From NCBI GenBank assembly GCA_016842005.1, contig JAENYD010000007.1:1-64000 (forward strand): 64,000 nt of DNA. Reading direction: 5' to 3'. The position numbers and the translations under genes were made by a program. How positions within the stretch are numbered: the first letter of the stretch is position 1; each line of letters opens with the position of its first letter. The stretch is from Clostridium thermobutyricum. GTDB lineage: Bacteria; Bacillota; Clostridia; Ch29. The notes under the pieces were generated by a model that saw only the letters and a list, made by a program, of their open reading frames with translations, was not told the origin of the DNA and did no database searches. Positions 45,469-54,233 of this stretch are shown here, in pieces.

Positions 45469-45639
45469 CTAAAGCTTGATTGATTTTGTAATTTCTTTTA
45501 TACGTATAGGCTGCTTATCCTGCACAGTAATTTTAGCCTCACCGTAACTAATTTCGCGAAGAATCCTGATCAATTTTTTCTCCTTTTCGGTAAATTCTTC
45601 ATTCAAAAATTTTTTTGAGTCATTCATATCATTATTCAC
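45469..45639 (-). CDS. YezD-like (DUF2292) small protein, copy 1
   Basis: 56 residues from GTG 45639, seven bases after GGGAGGTG. It contains EKEKKLIRILREISYGEAKI and QDKQPIRI, matching the YezD/DUF2292 pattern. It is the first gene after the cobalamin riboswitch. Its ribosome site AGGTG can pair with GCACC just after the aptamer, so its translation is likely controlled by the switch. Confidence 0.8.
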   Translation of the reverse strand: MNNDMNDSKKFLNEEFTEKEKKLIRILREISYGEAKITVQDKQPIRIKEITKSIKL

Positions 45640-45682
45640 TGCAAAGCACCTCCCTATCATCCGTAGAGTATTATGGTGCATA

Positions 45683-45856
45683 AAACAGGCAGGTCTTCTG
45701 GCTCAAGTATCATCGCTCCTGCTGCCTTCCCGGTCTCCCAGTGGCATTTGGCAAGAGCTCCTCTTTCACAGCGGCGGGACCGCGCGGGATTTTCACCCGC
45801 TTCCCTTTTCACCGATTCATGGACTGATATCAACTCCATAACCGGCACCTGTATTA
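45683..45856 (-). ncRNA. Cobalamin riboswitch
   Basis: On the minus strand the canonical elements appear in order: AGGTGCCGGTTATGGAG, TGAAAAGGGAAGCGGGTG, AAAATCCCGC, GCGGTCCCGCCGCTGTGA (B12 box region), GCCACTGGG, CCGGGAAGGC and GAGCCAGAAGACCTGCCT. This is an excellent match to the AdoCbl-class consensus. It heads the minus-strand operon reaching to 29968. A GCACC just after the aptamer can mask the ribosome site of the first gene, so at least part of the control is translational. Confidence 0.97.
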
Positions 45857-45879
45857 TGTGTCTCTTCTATCGAGTATAT

Positions 45880-45906
45880 ATTATAACACTAATATATTAG
45901 TGTCAA
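45880..45906 (-). promoter_or_regulatory. Promoter with embedded palindrome upstream of the cobalamin riboswitch
   Basis: On the minus strand, TTGACA and TATAAT are separated by 15 bases. The bases from inside the -35 to the -10 form a perfect 18-bp palindrome, ACACTAATATATTAGTGT. Such a palindrome in the core promoter is a typical repressor site. It would add protein-level control to the riboswitch. Confidence 0.7.
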
Positions 45907-46073
45907 TAGACTCATTAATGTATACCAAAATACCATTTCCCGTATGGTATCTGCCCAGCATCTCTCTAAGAAACCATGTTTTCCTCCAATCACAGTTTGA
46001 TACGAAAAGTGGTTGATTTATGGTAGGCCGTGTGATATATTTTAGCATAAAAATATTGATAGGGGGAATAAGC

Positions 46074-46484
46074 TTGAAAATAATAGTAATAGATGGTCAG
46101 GGCGGGAAAATGGGTAAAATGCTCGTAGAGCAGCTTAAAAAGAGTTTGCCCGATCATGAACTTATCGCCCTTGGCACAAACAGTATAGCTACCTCCTCCA
46201 TGCTTAAAGCTGGTGCGGACTTTGGAGCAACCGGCGAAAATCCGGTAATATTCAATTGTGCTGATGCTGATGTAATAGTCGGCCCGTTAGGAATTGTAAT
46301 TGCCAATTCGCTTTTGGGAGAAATCTCCCCGGCAATGGCACAGGCAATCGGTCAGAGTAAAGCTCATAAAGTTTTGATTCCGGTAAACAGATGTAACAAT
46401 ACAGTGGTTGGCATAAAAGAACTGCCCTTTAATGAATATATTCAGCTGGCAGTGCAACAGGTAAAGCAATTTGTCAGTAAATAG
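46074..46484 (+). CDS. DUF3842 family protein
   Basis: 136 residues from TTG 46074, which follows AGGGGGA. The sequence KIIVIDGQGGKMGKMLVEQL, then ELIALGTNSIATSSMLKAGAD, NADVIVGPLG-like ADVIVGPLGIV, and a final KVLIPVNRCNNTVVG fit the DUF3842 family, a small Rossmann-like protein of unknown function found in Clostridia. It is a single gene. Repeat copy G follows its stop codon by 11 bases. Confidence 0.85.
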   Translation: MKIIVIDGQGGKMGKMLVEQLKKSLPDHELIALGTNSIATSSMLKAGADFGATGENPVIFNCADADVIVGPLGIVIANSLLGEISPAMAQAIGQSKAHKVLIPVNRCNNTVVGIKELPFNEYIQLAVQQVKQFVSK

Positions 46485-46494
46485 TATAGTGTCC

Positions 46495-46588
46495 CCATAA
46501 ACAGGGTTCTTGGCTTCGGGTGAGGTTTTAACTCATCCGAAGCTTAGAAATCACTATCCTGAGGCGTAACACCGCCTGTATTTTACAG
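46495..46588 (-). repeat. Dispersed structured repeat, copy G (right half)
   Basis: Minus-oriented. Read on the minus strand it has GGCGGTGTTACGCCTC, AGGATAGTGATTTCTAAGCT, the long hairpin TTCGGATGAGTT/AACCTCACCCGAAGC and the end CCCTGTTTATGG. The left half with the CTCCCGTC hairpin is missing. Its right end faces the DUF3842 stop codon. Confidence 0.8.
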
Positions 46589-46589
46589 G

Positions 46590-47684
46590 TTATCTTCCAA
46601 AAACCAGATCGCTCTGTTCCCGGATTTTCATCTCTTCAAAATATTGATTTTCTAGTGGTATCCATTCAGAAAAAAATCGCTTTTGCATAAAAGTTTCGTT
46701 TCTTTTTTGGATGCGAAGGCGTTGTTCTTTTTCTTCAATCTGCAGGAAAATTTTTAGGTCATAGTTATTTACTAAAGCGGGATGCATACTATAAACACCC
46801 TCAATAATATTCAGCCGTTTAGGCAAAACCGATACATACTGTTCCAGAGCCATTTGCACACAGTCATATATTTGATACCGAAATTCACGCCTGCTTTGTA
46901 ATCCTGCAATTACTTCCTGCTGGAACCGGACATAATCTACATTTCCTCCGACCTCTTTTAAACGGTCTTCTGTCTTTAGTTCGGGCCGAAGAAAAAAATG
47001 ATCCATATGAAATACATTGCAATCATATACTGTGCTCAAGAGATGTGCTAATGTGCTTTTCCCGGCAGCACAATTCCCGTCAATGGCTACAAGGACGGTA
47101 TCCTTTGATTTTATCAGAGCATCAATTTTGCAGAATACTTTGAAATAATCCCTGTACTCCGCTTTTACAATACGATATGCAGGTAAATAGAAATCTCGAT
47201 AAATCTTACTGTGTCTTATCGGTGGATAACCTTGACTTTGATAGTCATACAGATAAGATTCTACTTCATCTATTGGATAAGGTAGGAGTTTATCCTTGCA
47301 GCACTGCTTTAAAACTTCTAGTTTTGCCTCAAAATTTTGAATACTCCCACTAACTGAATTAGCAGTATTGATAAACAGTCTGTTTACTGTCGCCAAGTCG
47401 ATACCGGCACCCTGCAACGTTGTTAAATGAAGCCTGCAAAGGCCATTGCCTATGTCTTCAAATACAGAGCCGGAAGGAATTTCCCTGTCTTCGGAGTGCC
47501 GCATAAAAGCACGGCACTCCTCCTCCAAACGCTTCAAACTGTCCATTTCATCGGTAATTAAATGACCACCGGCAAATTCATTATGATATATCAGCTTAAC
47601 CATATCCTGAATCTGCATTCTGGGATGCAGTCTGTACTGCTTTACTAGCAAATCTTTCAGTCTATTTATATTTATATATTGCAT
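46590..47684 (-). CDS. Uridine-kinase-like P-loop kinase with N-terminal extension
   Basis: 364 residues. The C-terminal half (about 195-360) is a uridine kinase/phosphoribulokinase-type P-loop domain: VAIDGNCAAGKSTLAHLL, NVFHMDHFFL (catalytic Asp region), NIIEGVYSMHPAL and the lid RIQKRNE. The N-terminal 190 residues (LVKQYRLHPRMQIQDMVKL, LIYHNEFAGGHL) are not recognised. The gene overlaps the ECF S-component gene by 13 bases, so the kinase probably phosphorylates the compound taken up, trapping it in the cell. That link is inference from position. Confidence 0.85.
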   Translation of the reverse strand: MQYININRLKDLLVKQYRLHPRMQIQDMVKLIYHNEFAGGHLITDEMDSLKRLEEECRAFMRHSEDREIPSGSVFEDIGNGLCRLHLTTLQGAGIDLATVNRLFINTANSVSGSIQNFEAKLEVLKQCCKDKLLPYPIDEVESYLYDYQSQGYPPIRHSKIYRDFYLPAYRIVKAEYRDYFKVFCKIDALIKSKDTVLVAIDGNCAAGKSTLAHLLSTVYDCNVFHMDHFFLRPELKTEDRLKEVGGNVDYVRFQQEVIAGLQSRREFRYQIYDCVQMALEQYVSVLPKRLNIIEGVYSMHPALVNNYDLKIFLQIEEKEQRLRIQKRNETFMQKRFFSEWIPLENQYFEEMKIREQSDLVFGR

Positions 47685-48208
47685 TTTAGGAGCTCTTGCT
47701 TTTTCAGAGCGATGATAATCACTGGAATGATAAGTATTTGAATCACAATGCCCGGAAGAGCATTGACAAATGCGCCGGTGATAAATAGCTTCATGCTAAA
47801 AGCACTACCACTAATCCCGTATAAAAAGAAGCTAACAATTCCCCAAACCACTCTTCCACAAATCATAGATAGGACCAGTGTTACATATATAAAAATATCT
47901 TTTTTGGGAAATAGTTTGTAAAAAAGTCCTGTAAGGCAGCCATAAGTAGCCAGTTCAAAGGTCATGGCAACAGCAGTGGGAAACATAGGGGGCATTCCGA
48001 AAATCATGCTTCTAAATACTGGCACAATAAGGCCTACTACTAAGCCATACTGCCATCCGCAAACAAAACCGCAAATCAAAACCGGAACGTGCATCGGCAA
48101 TAATTTGCTGCCTATGCTCGGAATTTGAGCCGTAAGAAACGGCAGCAAAAGTCCAAGAGCAAGAAATAATCCTGCAAGTGTCAAATTCTTTGTTGATAAT
48201 TTTCCCAT
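47672..48208 (-). CDS. ECF transporter S component (unknown substrate)
   Basis: 178 residues from ATG 48208, behind GGAGGGG. Six hydrophobic helices and the S-component stretches ALGLLLPFL, LPMHVPVLICGFVCGW and MFPTAVAMTFELATYG are visible. The family resemblance is to the general ECF S-component group (riboflavin, pantothenate or folate type). The substrate cannot be told from sequence. Coupling to a nucleoside-kinase-like gene suggests a nucleoside-like vitamin or base. It would share an ECF energising module encoded elsewhere. Confidence 0.88.
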   Translation of the reverse strand: MGKLSTKNLTLAGLFLALGLLLPFLTAQIPSIGSKLLPMHVPVLICGFVCGWQYGLVVGLIVPVFRSMIFGMPPMFPTAVAMTFELATYGCLTGLFYKLFPKKDIFIYVTLVLSMICGRVVWGIVSFFLYGISGSAFSMKLFITGAFVNALPGIVIQILIIPVIIIALKKQELLKCNI

Positions 48209-48225
48209 GTTCTTTTCCCCTCCAA

Positions 48226-48335
48226 ATAAAAAATACCATGTAGATATCACCTTCCTTGGGAAAGCAAAATACCTTCATGGTATAATTATTAAAAACAAAT
48301 AAAAATTTAAATACCTTGCTGGCTTCAGCCAGCCT
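48226..48335 (-). promoter_or_regulatory. Structured leader with terminator upstream of the ECF S component/kinase unit
   Basis: On the minus strand a small hairpin (GCTGGCT/AGCCAGC) precedes AAGGTATTT. Further on, ATACCATG and CATGGTAT close a long hairpin followed by TTTTTTATTT, a terminator just before the ribosome site. GGTAT after the first hairpin can instead pair with ATACC of the terminator arm, giving a possible antiterminator. I match it to no riboswitch class. Confidence 0.5.
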
Positions 48336-48416
48336 ATAATAATTCTAACACAAAATCAAAAAAAGTCAAATCAGGAAACATCAGGGCGGTTCTCGTTGTT
48401 TGCTGGGAATACAATG

Positions 48417-48772
48417 TGGTGGAGGCGGTGGGAATCGAACCCACGTCCGAAGATATATCACCAGGAGTTTCTCCGAGTACAGCTACCGCTTCAGGATTCG
48501 CCTCACCGTACTCCCGGTAGCAGGATTACGGCTACGCTAGCTTCATGGATTCGACACTGCCGCAAAGCTTAGGCAGTGCAGTTCCCCGCTTGGTCGACGC
48601 CCAATCCCGGCCTGCGGGACGACCGGGTTGAACGAGCTGCGTTAATTACGCAGCTAAAGCGTAATTTTCGTTTGCGTTTGTGTTTAAGTGCCCGGCTTTT
48701 TTACGTGGCACCAAGCAAACCACGACTCGCTGCTCCTGACTCTATCATCCCCGTCGAAACCAATACGCCCCC
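48417..48772 (-). ncRNA. ssrA: Transfer-messenger RNA (tmRNA)
   Basis: The 5' end GGGGGCGTATTGGTTTCGAC and the 3' end GTGGGTTCGATTCCCACCGC...CCA form the tRNA-like domain. The acceptor GGGGGCG pairs with CGCCTCC. The internal reading frame ends NANENYALAA-stop, a typical clostridial proteolysis tag. CCA is encoded. smpB lies just upstream on the same strand. tmRNA rescues stalled ribosomes together with SmpB. Confidence 0.97.
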
Positions 48773-48853
48773 ATATATATATTAAAACAGTCAATCGGAA
48801 GTGTTCGACCGGACAAAAATCTGCCCTCAGCCATTGACAGCCATTCCCCATTA

Positions 48854-49312
48854 TCAATATCTTTCCTTCAGCGCCCTTTCAATTCTTCTCTGGGCATCCT
48901 TCCGGGCAATGTCCTCTCTCTTGTCATAGACCTTTTTGCCTTTTGCCACTGCCAGTTCTATTTTAACAAGTCCCCGGGTAATATAAACGCTCAGGGGAAT
49001 AAGGGCATATCCCTTCTGCTGTATATACCCTATCAGCTTTCTGATCTCCCTTTTATTAAGCAGGAGTCTTCTGGTCCTCAAAGGGTCCTTGTTATATATA
49101 TTCCCTTTTTCATAAGGGCTGATATGCATATTGTGCAAAAAAACTTCCCCGTTTTCTATCCTGGCAAAGCTGTCTTTGATATTGACCTTGCCGCCACGGA
49201 TGGATTTCACTTCGGTTCCTGCCAGTTCGATCCCCGCTTCCAGGGTATCTTCCACAAAATAGTCATGACGGGCCTTTTTGTTTCTGGCTATTACTCTGAC
49301 ATCATCACCCAT
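48854..49312 (-). CDS. smpB: SsrA-binding protein SmpB
   Basis: 152 residues from ATG 49312. Family motifs are clear: [67 protein letters not shown] and the C-terminal [16 protein letters not shown]. An upstream in-frame extension has no ribosome site and is excluded. It sits between rnr and ssrA, the classical trans-translation grouping. Confidence 0.96.
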   Translation of the reverse strand: MGDDVRVIARNKKARHDYFVEDTLEAGIELAGTEVKSIRGGKVNIKDSFARIENGEVFLHNMHISPYEKGNIYNKDPLRTRRLLLNKREIRKLIGYIQQKGYALIPLSVYITRGLVKIELAVAKGKKVYDKREDIARKDAQRRIERALKERY

Positions 49313-49335
49313 GAGTAAACACACCTGCTTTACGG

Positions 49336-49371
49336 GTAAAATCAGCCCTATTTGTCCGGCAAATAGGGCTG
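49336..49371 (-). terminator. Hairpin between rnr and smpB
   Basis: On the minus strand, CAGCCCTATTTG and CAAATAGGGCTG form a 12-bp stem followed by ATTTTA. It probably ends or weakens the rnr transcript ahead of smpB. Confidence 0.65.
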
Positions 49372-49451
49372 TCATATTTCTCTTACTCAGTTTATGATAC
49401 AGTAAATTACACAAATTGTCAAGGAATTATGTAAACTTATTCTTAAGCAAA

Positions 49452-51563
49452 CTATAACAGGACCAGGTCAAGGGTTCTGTTCTCAAGGTCGGCTTTCGCA
49501 ACCTGCACCCTCACAACATCCCCTATCCTGTATGTCTTTCTGGTTCTCTCCCCAATGAGCATATATCGTTTTTCGTCAAAATGATAGAAGTCGTCCAGCA
49601 TGGAGCTGACCCTCACCATACCCTCAATACCGTTGTCCAGTTCCACAAATATGCCGAAAGCTATTACCCCGGACACAATTCCTTCAAACTCTTCCCCCAG
49701 TCTCCGGGCCATATATTCAACTTTTTTGAGGTCTTCCACCGCCCTCTCGGCCTCTTCCGCGGCCCTCTCCCTTTCGGAGGACTGTACTGCAGCCTTCTCC
49801 ACAAATACGGACAGGCTTTCTGTCCTCTCCGGTCCCAGGTACCCTTTAAGCATATCCTTGATTATCCTGTGAATTACCAGGTCCGGGTACCTTCTTATGG
49901 GTGAAGTAAAATGACAGTAATACTCTGCAGCAAGACCGTAGTGCCCGGCATTGTTATGGGAGTACCTGGCCTGCTTCATTGCCCGCAGCAGGAGGGTGTT
50001 GACTATTTTTTCCTCCTTTCGGCCTTTTACTTTTTCCAGCAGCCTCTGGAGGGCTTTAGGGTGTACTTCTTTTATACCCTTTATAGAATAACCGAAACTA
50101 TAAATAAACTCATTGAATCCTTCCATCTTTTCAGTCTCCGGTTCTTCATGTATTCTGAATATAAAAGGGCTTCCCAGCCAGTACATATGCTCTGCCACAG
50201 TTTCGTTGCACACAAGCATGAACTCTTCAATAATTCTGTCCGCAATTCTCCTGTCGACCTTTACTATGTCTACCGGCTTGCCTTCACTGTCCAGAATAAC
50301 TTTTGTCTCCTCAAAATCAAAGTCAATACTTCCCCTCTTAAGCCTCTTTCTATTAAGTATATGGCATAATTCTTCCATTAGTCTGAATTTTTCTATGAGA
50401 TAATCATATCGCCGGAGGAGGGTTTTGTCTTCTTTCTCCAGTATATCGGATACATCGGTATAGGTCATACGCTCACAGGTATTAATCACACTTTCAAATA
50501 TTTCATGGTTGACCACCTTGCCCCGACTGTCAATTTCCATAAATACGCTCAGGGTAAGGCGGTCCACCCTGGGATTTAAACTGCAGATCCCGTTGGACAG
50601 TTTCGGGGGCAACATGGGTATGACCCTGTCCGCAAAATATACACTGGTGCCTCTTTTGTATGCCTCCTTGTCCAGTGCAGAACCTTCCTTTACATAATGA
50701 CCTACATCGGCAATATGCACGCCCAGCCTGAAATTGCCGTTGGATAGCTTCTCAATGGATACGGCATCATCCAGGTCTTTGGCATCCTCTCCGTCGATTG
50801 TAACAATATGCAGATGCCTTAAATCGGTTCTTCCCCTGATGTCGGTATCCCTCACCACCGCCGGCATACCTTTAACCTCTTCAAGTACCTTGAGGGGAAA
50901 CTCCTCCGGGATATTGTGGTCCCTTATTATTGACAGTACATCCACCCCTGCATCATTCCTATGCCCCAGGATCTCAATCACCCTGCCCTCGGGATTTCTC
51001 CGCTTCTCCGGCCACCGTGTTATTTCGACCACTACCTTGTGACCCTCAAGGGCTCCCATTGTCTCGTCTCTGGGAATATATATGTCCTGAAATATTCTTG
51101 TGTCATCCGGTACCACAAACCCGAAATATTTGTCTTTCTCAAAAGTCCCTACAATTCTCGTATTGTTTCTCTCCAGAATTCTGACTATCTCCCCTTCATT
51201 CCTGCGGCCCTCACCTTTTTTACTGATTATCTTGGCGATTACTTTATCATTGTTCATGGCGCCGTTGATATTTTCAGCCGGTATATACAGGTCCTCGAAT
51301 ATCTCCTCCCGGGGAATAACAAACCCGAAACCCTTCCGGTGGCACTGGAGCTTCCCTACCATCAGGTCCATTTTTTCGGGTATACCGTACCGGCCCTTCC
51401 GGGTCCGCACCACGTCCCCTTCCCGCTCCATATCCTTCAGGACCCTGAGCAGTACCGGATGCTCCTTCTCATGTATGCCCAGTTTATCCCCAAGCTCCTG
51501 CACCGACAAAGGTCTAAAAGCCTTTTCCTTCATAAAGGTGATTATTTGTTCTCTTAAATTCAA
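49452..51563 (-). CDS. rnr: Ribonuclease R
   Basis: 703 residues, normal for RNase R. It has an N-terminal helix-turn-helix/cold-shock part (KMDLMVGKLQCHRKGFGFVI), the RNB catalytic domain with HIVTIDGEDAKDLDDAV (metal-binding aspartates), GVHIADVGHYV and HYGLAAEYYCHFTSPIRRYPD, and a C-terminal S1 domain (GIVSGVIAFGIFVELDNGIE). It degrades structured RNA 3' to 5' and helps trans-translation. The start is TTG, nine bases after GGAGGT. It is followed by smpB and ssrA. Confidence 0.97.
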   Translation of the reverse strand: MNLREQIITFMKEKAFRPLSVQELGDKLGIHEKEHPVLLRVLKDMEREGDVVRTRKGRYGIPEKMDLMVGKLQCHRKGFGFVIPREEIFEDLYIPAENINGAMNNDKVIAKIISKKGEGRRNEGEIVRILERNNTRIVGTFEKDKYFGFVVPDDTRIFQDIYIPRDETMGALEGHKVVVEITRWPEKRRNPEGRVIEILGHRNDAGVDVLSIIRDHNIPEEFPLKVLEEVKGMPAVVRDTDIRGRTDLRHLHIVTIDGEDAKDLDDAVSIEKLSNGNFRLGVHIADVGHYVKEGSALDKEAYKRGTSVYFADRVIPMLPPKLSNGICSLNPRVDRLTLSVFMEIDSRGKVVNHEIFESVINTCERMTYTDVSDILEKEDKTLLRRYDYLIEKFRLMEELCHILNRKRLKRGSIDFDFEETKVILDSEGKPVDIVKVDRRIADRIIEEFMLVCNETVAEHMYWLGSPFIFRIHEEPETEKMEGFNEFIYSFGYSIKGIKEVHPKALQRLLEKVKGRKEEKIVNTLLLRAMKQARYSHNNAGHYGLAAEYYCHFTSPIRRYPDLVIHRIIKDMLKGYLGPERTESLSVFVEKAAVQSSERERAAEEAERAVEDLKKVEYMARRLGEEFEGIVSGVIAFGIFVELDNGIEGMVRVSSMLDDFYHFDEKRYMLIGERTRKTYRIGDVVRVQVAKADLENRTLDLVLL

Positions 51564-51581
51564 TACTACAATACCTCCATT

Positions 51582-52133
51582 CTACAAGCCCAGTTCCCCT
51601 GATATGGATTTCATGCTGTTCAGGGCTATTTCAGCGAACTCCTCCAGTGACAGGCCCAGTTCCTCGCAGGCAGAAATCCGGTCCCTCCTGGCTCCCCGGG
51701 CAAAACCCTTTTCATGGAATCTGTTGAGGACAAACTGTACATCTATGGATGCCAGTTTCCTATCGGGATGAATAAGGGCCGCAGCCGCAATCAGACCGGT
51801 TACAGGATCGGCGCAATACAGGGCCTTGTCCATAAGGCTCTTCCTTTCCAGCCCGTGGACATCATTGTGTACCTTTACAGCATACACAATATCCTCATCG
51901 TATCCCAGTTCTTCCAACATCCGGGCTCCTACCCTGCTGTGCTTCTGCGGGTCATCTGCCGTTCTGTCATAGTCAATATCATGAAGCAGTCCCGCCAGCC
52001 CCCATTTATCCGCATCTTCTCCGAAATGTTCGGCAAGGCCCCGCATCACCGCTTCGGCAGCCAGCATGTGTTTTAAAAAGTTCTTGCTCTTCACGTTCTC
52101 TTTTATCTGTTCAAGAGCCTTTTGTCTATCCAT
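51582..52133 (-). CDS. HD-domain phosphohydrolase
   Basis: 183 residues with an HD domain: NFLKHMLAAEAVMRGLAEHF, AGLLHDIDYDRTADDPQKHS and AVKVHNDVHG supply the metal-binding His/Asp set. Related stand-alone HD proteins are common in Clostridia, and the substrate is unknown. GGAGAATAATA precedes the ATG. It is 18 bases upstream of rnr and probably cotranscribed. Confidence 0.9.
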   Translation of the reverse strand: MDRQKALEQIKENVKSKNFLKHMLAAEAVMRGLAEHFGEDADKWGLAGLLHDIDYDRTADDPQKHSRVGARMLEELGYDEDIVYAVKVHNDVHGLERKSLMDKALYCADPVTGLIAAAALIHPDRKLASIDVQFVLNRFHEKGFARGARRDRISACEELGLSLEEFAEIALNSMKSISGELGL

Positions 52134-52181
52134 TATTATTCTCCTCTCCGTCCATTTTATTTTGATATAAATTCCCTATTA

Positions 52182-52215
52182 TCGAAAAAGGCACCGGATT
52201 ATTTCCCGATGCCTT
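52182..52215 (-). terminator. Terminator after hppA
   Basis: On the minus strand, AAGGCATCGG and CCGGTGCCTT, one mismatch, followed by TTTTCG. It lies between hppA and the HD gene. Confidence 0.75.
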
Positions 52216-52223
52216 AGATATCG

Positions 52224-54188
52224 TTATAGGAACAGGGGGGCGAAAACCAGAGACACAATGGTCATTAATTTTATCAATATATTGATTGAAGGACCTGAAG
52301 TATCCTTGAACGGGTCCCCTACAGTATCTCCGACAACAGCAGCCTTGTGGGCGTCACTTCCTTTTCCGCCGTGGGCGCCGCCTTCAATATATTTCTTGGC
52401 GTTATCCCAGGCACCGCCGGAATTGGCCATCTGAACCGCCAGAAGAACACCTGTTACAAGGGCTCCTGCCAAAAGGCCGCCCAGCGCATCGGCCCCCAGT
52501 ATAAACCCTGTCAGAATGGGTGCGATAACAGCCAGTAAACCGGGAAATATCATTTCCTTAAGGGCAGCACCTGTGCTTATGTCCACACATCTTGCGTACT
52601 CAGGTTTGCCGGTACCTTCCATTATCCCGGGTATTTCCCTGAACTGCCTTCTTACCTCTTCGATCATCTGGTTGGCCGCTTTACCTACGGCCTGCATTGT
52701 TATAGCAGAGAAGAGGAAGGGAAGCATTCCACCCAGGAACATCCCTGCTATTACCTCGGGTTTCAATATATTAATGGTATCCAGGCCTACTGCCTGCGAA
52801 TAGGAAACAAACAGCGCCAGGGCCGTAAGGGCCGCAGACCCGATTGCAAATCCTTTTCCTATGGCAGCGGTGGTATTGCCTACAGCATCCAGCTTGTCCG
52901 TTATCTGCCTTACAGAAGGCGGTAGTTCGGACATCTCCGCTATGCCCCCGGCATTATCGGCTATGGGACCATAAGCGTCAACCGCAATGGTCATGCCGGC
53001 CGTTGACAGCATACCAACGGCGGCAAGGGCTATCCCGTAAAGCCCGGCCACCCTGAAGGCTACAAGTATACCTGCCGCTATAAACACTATGGGCCAGGTG
53101 GTGGATATCATTCCAGTAGCCAGCCCGCTTATTATGTTTGTTGCAGCCCCTGTGGTGGATTGGTCCGCTATCTTCTTAACGGGTTTATAATCTCCTGAAG
53201 TATAATACTCTGTTAACTGGGCAATTATGATACCCACTGCCAGACCGGAAATCACAGCAAAAAACGGCCTGTAGCTGGCAAACAGCCACCTGCTGAGCAG
53301 GAATGCGCTGATGAGAACCAGTATACCGCTGACATATGTACCCATATTCAATGACTTGTGGGGACTGCTGTTTTCCCCGCCTTTAACAAATTGAGCCCCT
53401 ATAATGGAAGACACAATCCCTGCAGCTGCCAGAAGCATCGGAAACAATACCCCGTTCATCTGCCCCGAATATAGCACGGCGCCAAGGGTAACAGCCGATA
53501 TAATCGAGCCCACATAGGACTCGAAGAGGTCGGCACCCATGCCTGCGACATCGCCTACGTTATCACCTACATTATCAGCGATAACTGCGGGATTTCTGGG
53601 GTCATCCTCAGGGATACCGGCTTCCACTTTACCTACCAGGTCGGCTCCCACATCAGCAGCCTTGGTATATATACCCCCGCCAACACGGCCGAAAAGCGCA
53701 ATGGAGCTGGCACCAAGGCCAAATCCTGCGATTATTGTCGGGTTCCCGAATACAATGTAAAGTACACCGAGACCCAAAAGACCCAGGCCCACAACGCTCA
53801 TTCCCATAACGGCTCCGCCGGAAAAAGCAATGGTAAGGGCTTTGTTCATGCCTTCCCGTGCCTGGTTGGCAGTTCTTACATTGGCTTTTGTGGCAACCTT
53901 CATACCGAAATATCCCGCCAATATGGAGAAAAGCGCCCCGGTTAAGAAACAAACTGCCGTTTGAAGGTCAATTAAAAACGACAGTGCCGCGAACAACACT
54001 ACAATAAAGACAGCCAGACTTTTGTATTCCCTTGAAAGAAAGGCCATTGCCCCTTCCTGTATGTATGAAGCAATCTCCTTCATCCTGTCGGTACCTGCAT
54101 CAGCTTTATTTATTCTGGCTGACAGCATATAGGCAAAAAAAAGAGCAACCACGCCCACTGCAGGTACCAGGTAAAAATATCCTTGCAT
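52224..54188 (-). CDS. hppA: Membrane-bound ion-pumping pyrophosphatase
   Basis: 654 residues with about 15-16 hydrophobic helices. The pyrophosphate-site motifs are present: [55 protein letters not shown] and the C-terminal [20 protein letters not shown]. The stretch [16 protein letters not shown] has Ala where potassium-independent enzymes have Lys, so this is the potassium-dependent class. Whether it pumps protons or sodium cannot be decided by eye. It recovers energy from pyrophosphate, which suits a glycolysis-adjacent gene in an anaerobe. Confidence 0.96.
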   Translation of the reverse strand: MQGYFYLVPAVGVVALFFAYMLSARINKADAGTDRMKEIASYIQEGAMAFLSREYKSLAVFIVVLFAALSFLIDLQTAVCFLTGALFSILAGYFGMKVATKANVRTANQAREGMNKALTIAFSGGAVMGMSVVGLGLLGLGVLYIVFGNPTIIAGFGLGASSIALFGRVGGGIYTKAADVGADLVGKVEAGIPEDDPRNPAVIADNVGDNVGDVAGMGADLFESYVGSIISAVTLGAVLYSGQMNGVLFPMLLAAAGIVSSIIGAQFVKGGENSSPHKSLNMGTYVSGILVLISAFLLSRWLFASYRPFFAVISGLAVGIIIAQLTEYYTSGDYKPVKKIADQSTTGAATNIISGLATGMISTTWPIVFIAAGILVAFRVAGLYGIALAAVGMLSTAGMTIAVDAYGPIADNAGGIAEMSELPPSVRQITDKLDAVGNTTAAIGKGFAIGSAALTALALFVSYSQAVGLDTINILKPEVIAGMFLGGMLPFLFSAITMQAVGKAANQMIEEVRRQFREIPGIMEGTGKPEYARCVDISTGAALKEMIFPGLLAVIAPILTGFILGADALGGLLAGALVTGVLLAVQMANSGGAWDNAKKYIEGGAHGGKGSDAHKAAVVGDTVGDPFKDTSGPSINILIKLMTIVSLVFAPLFL

Positions 54189-54233
54189 CTACTGTGACCT
54201 CCTTAAGCATATTAATTTATCCTTTATATTTTA

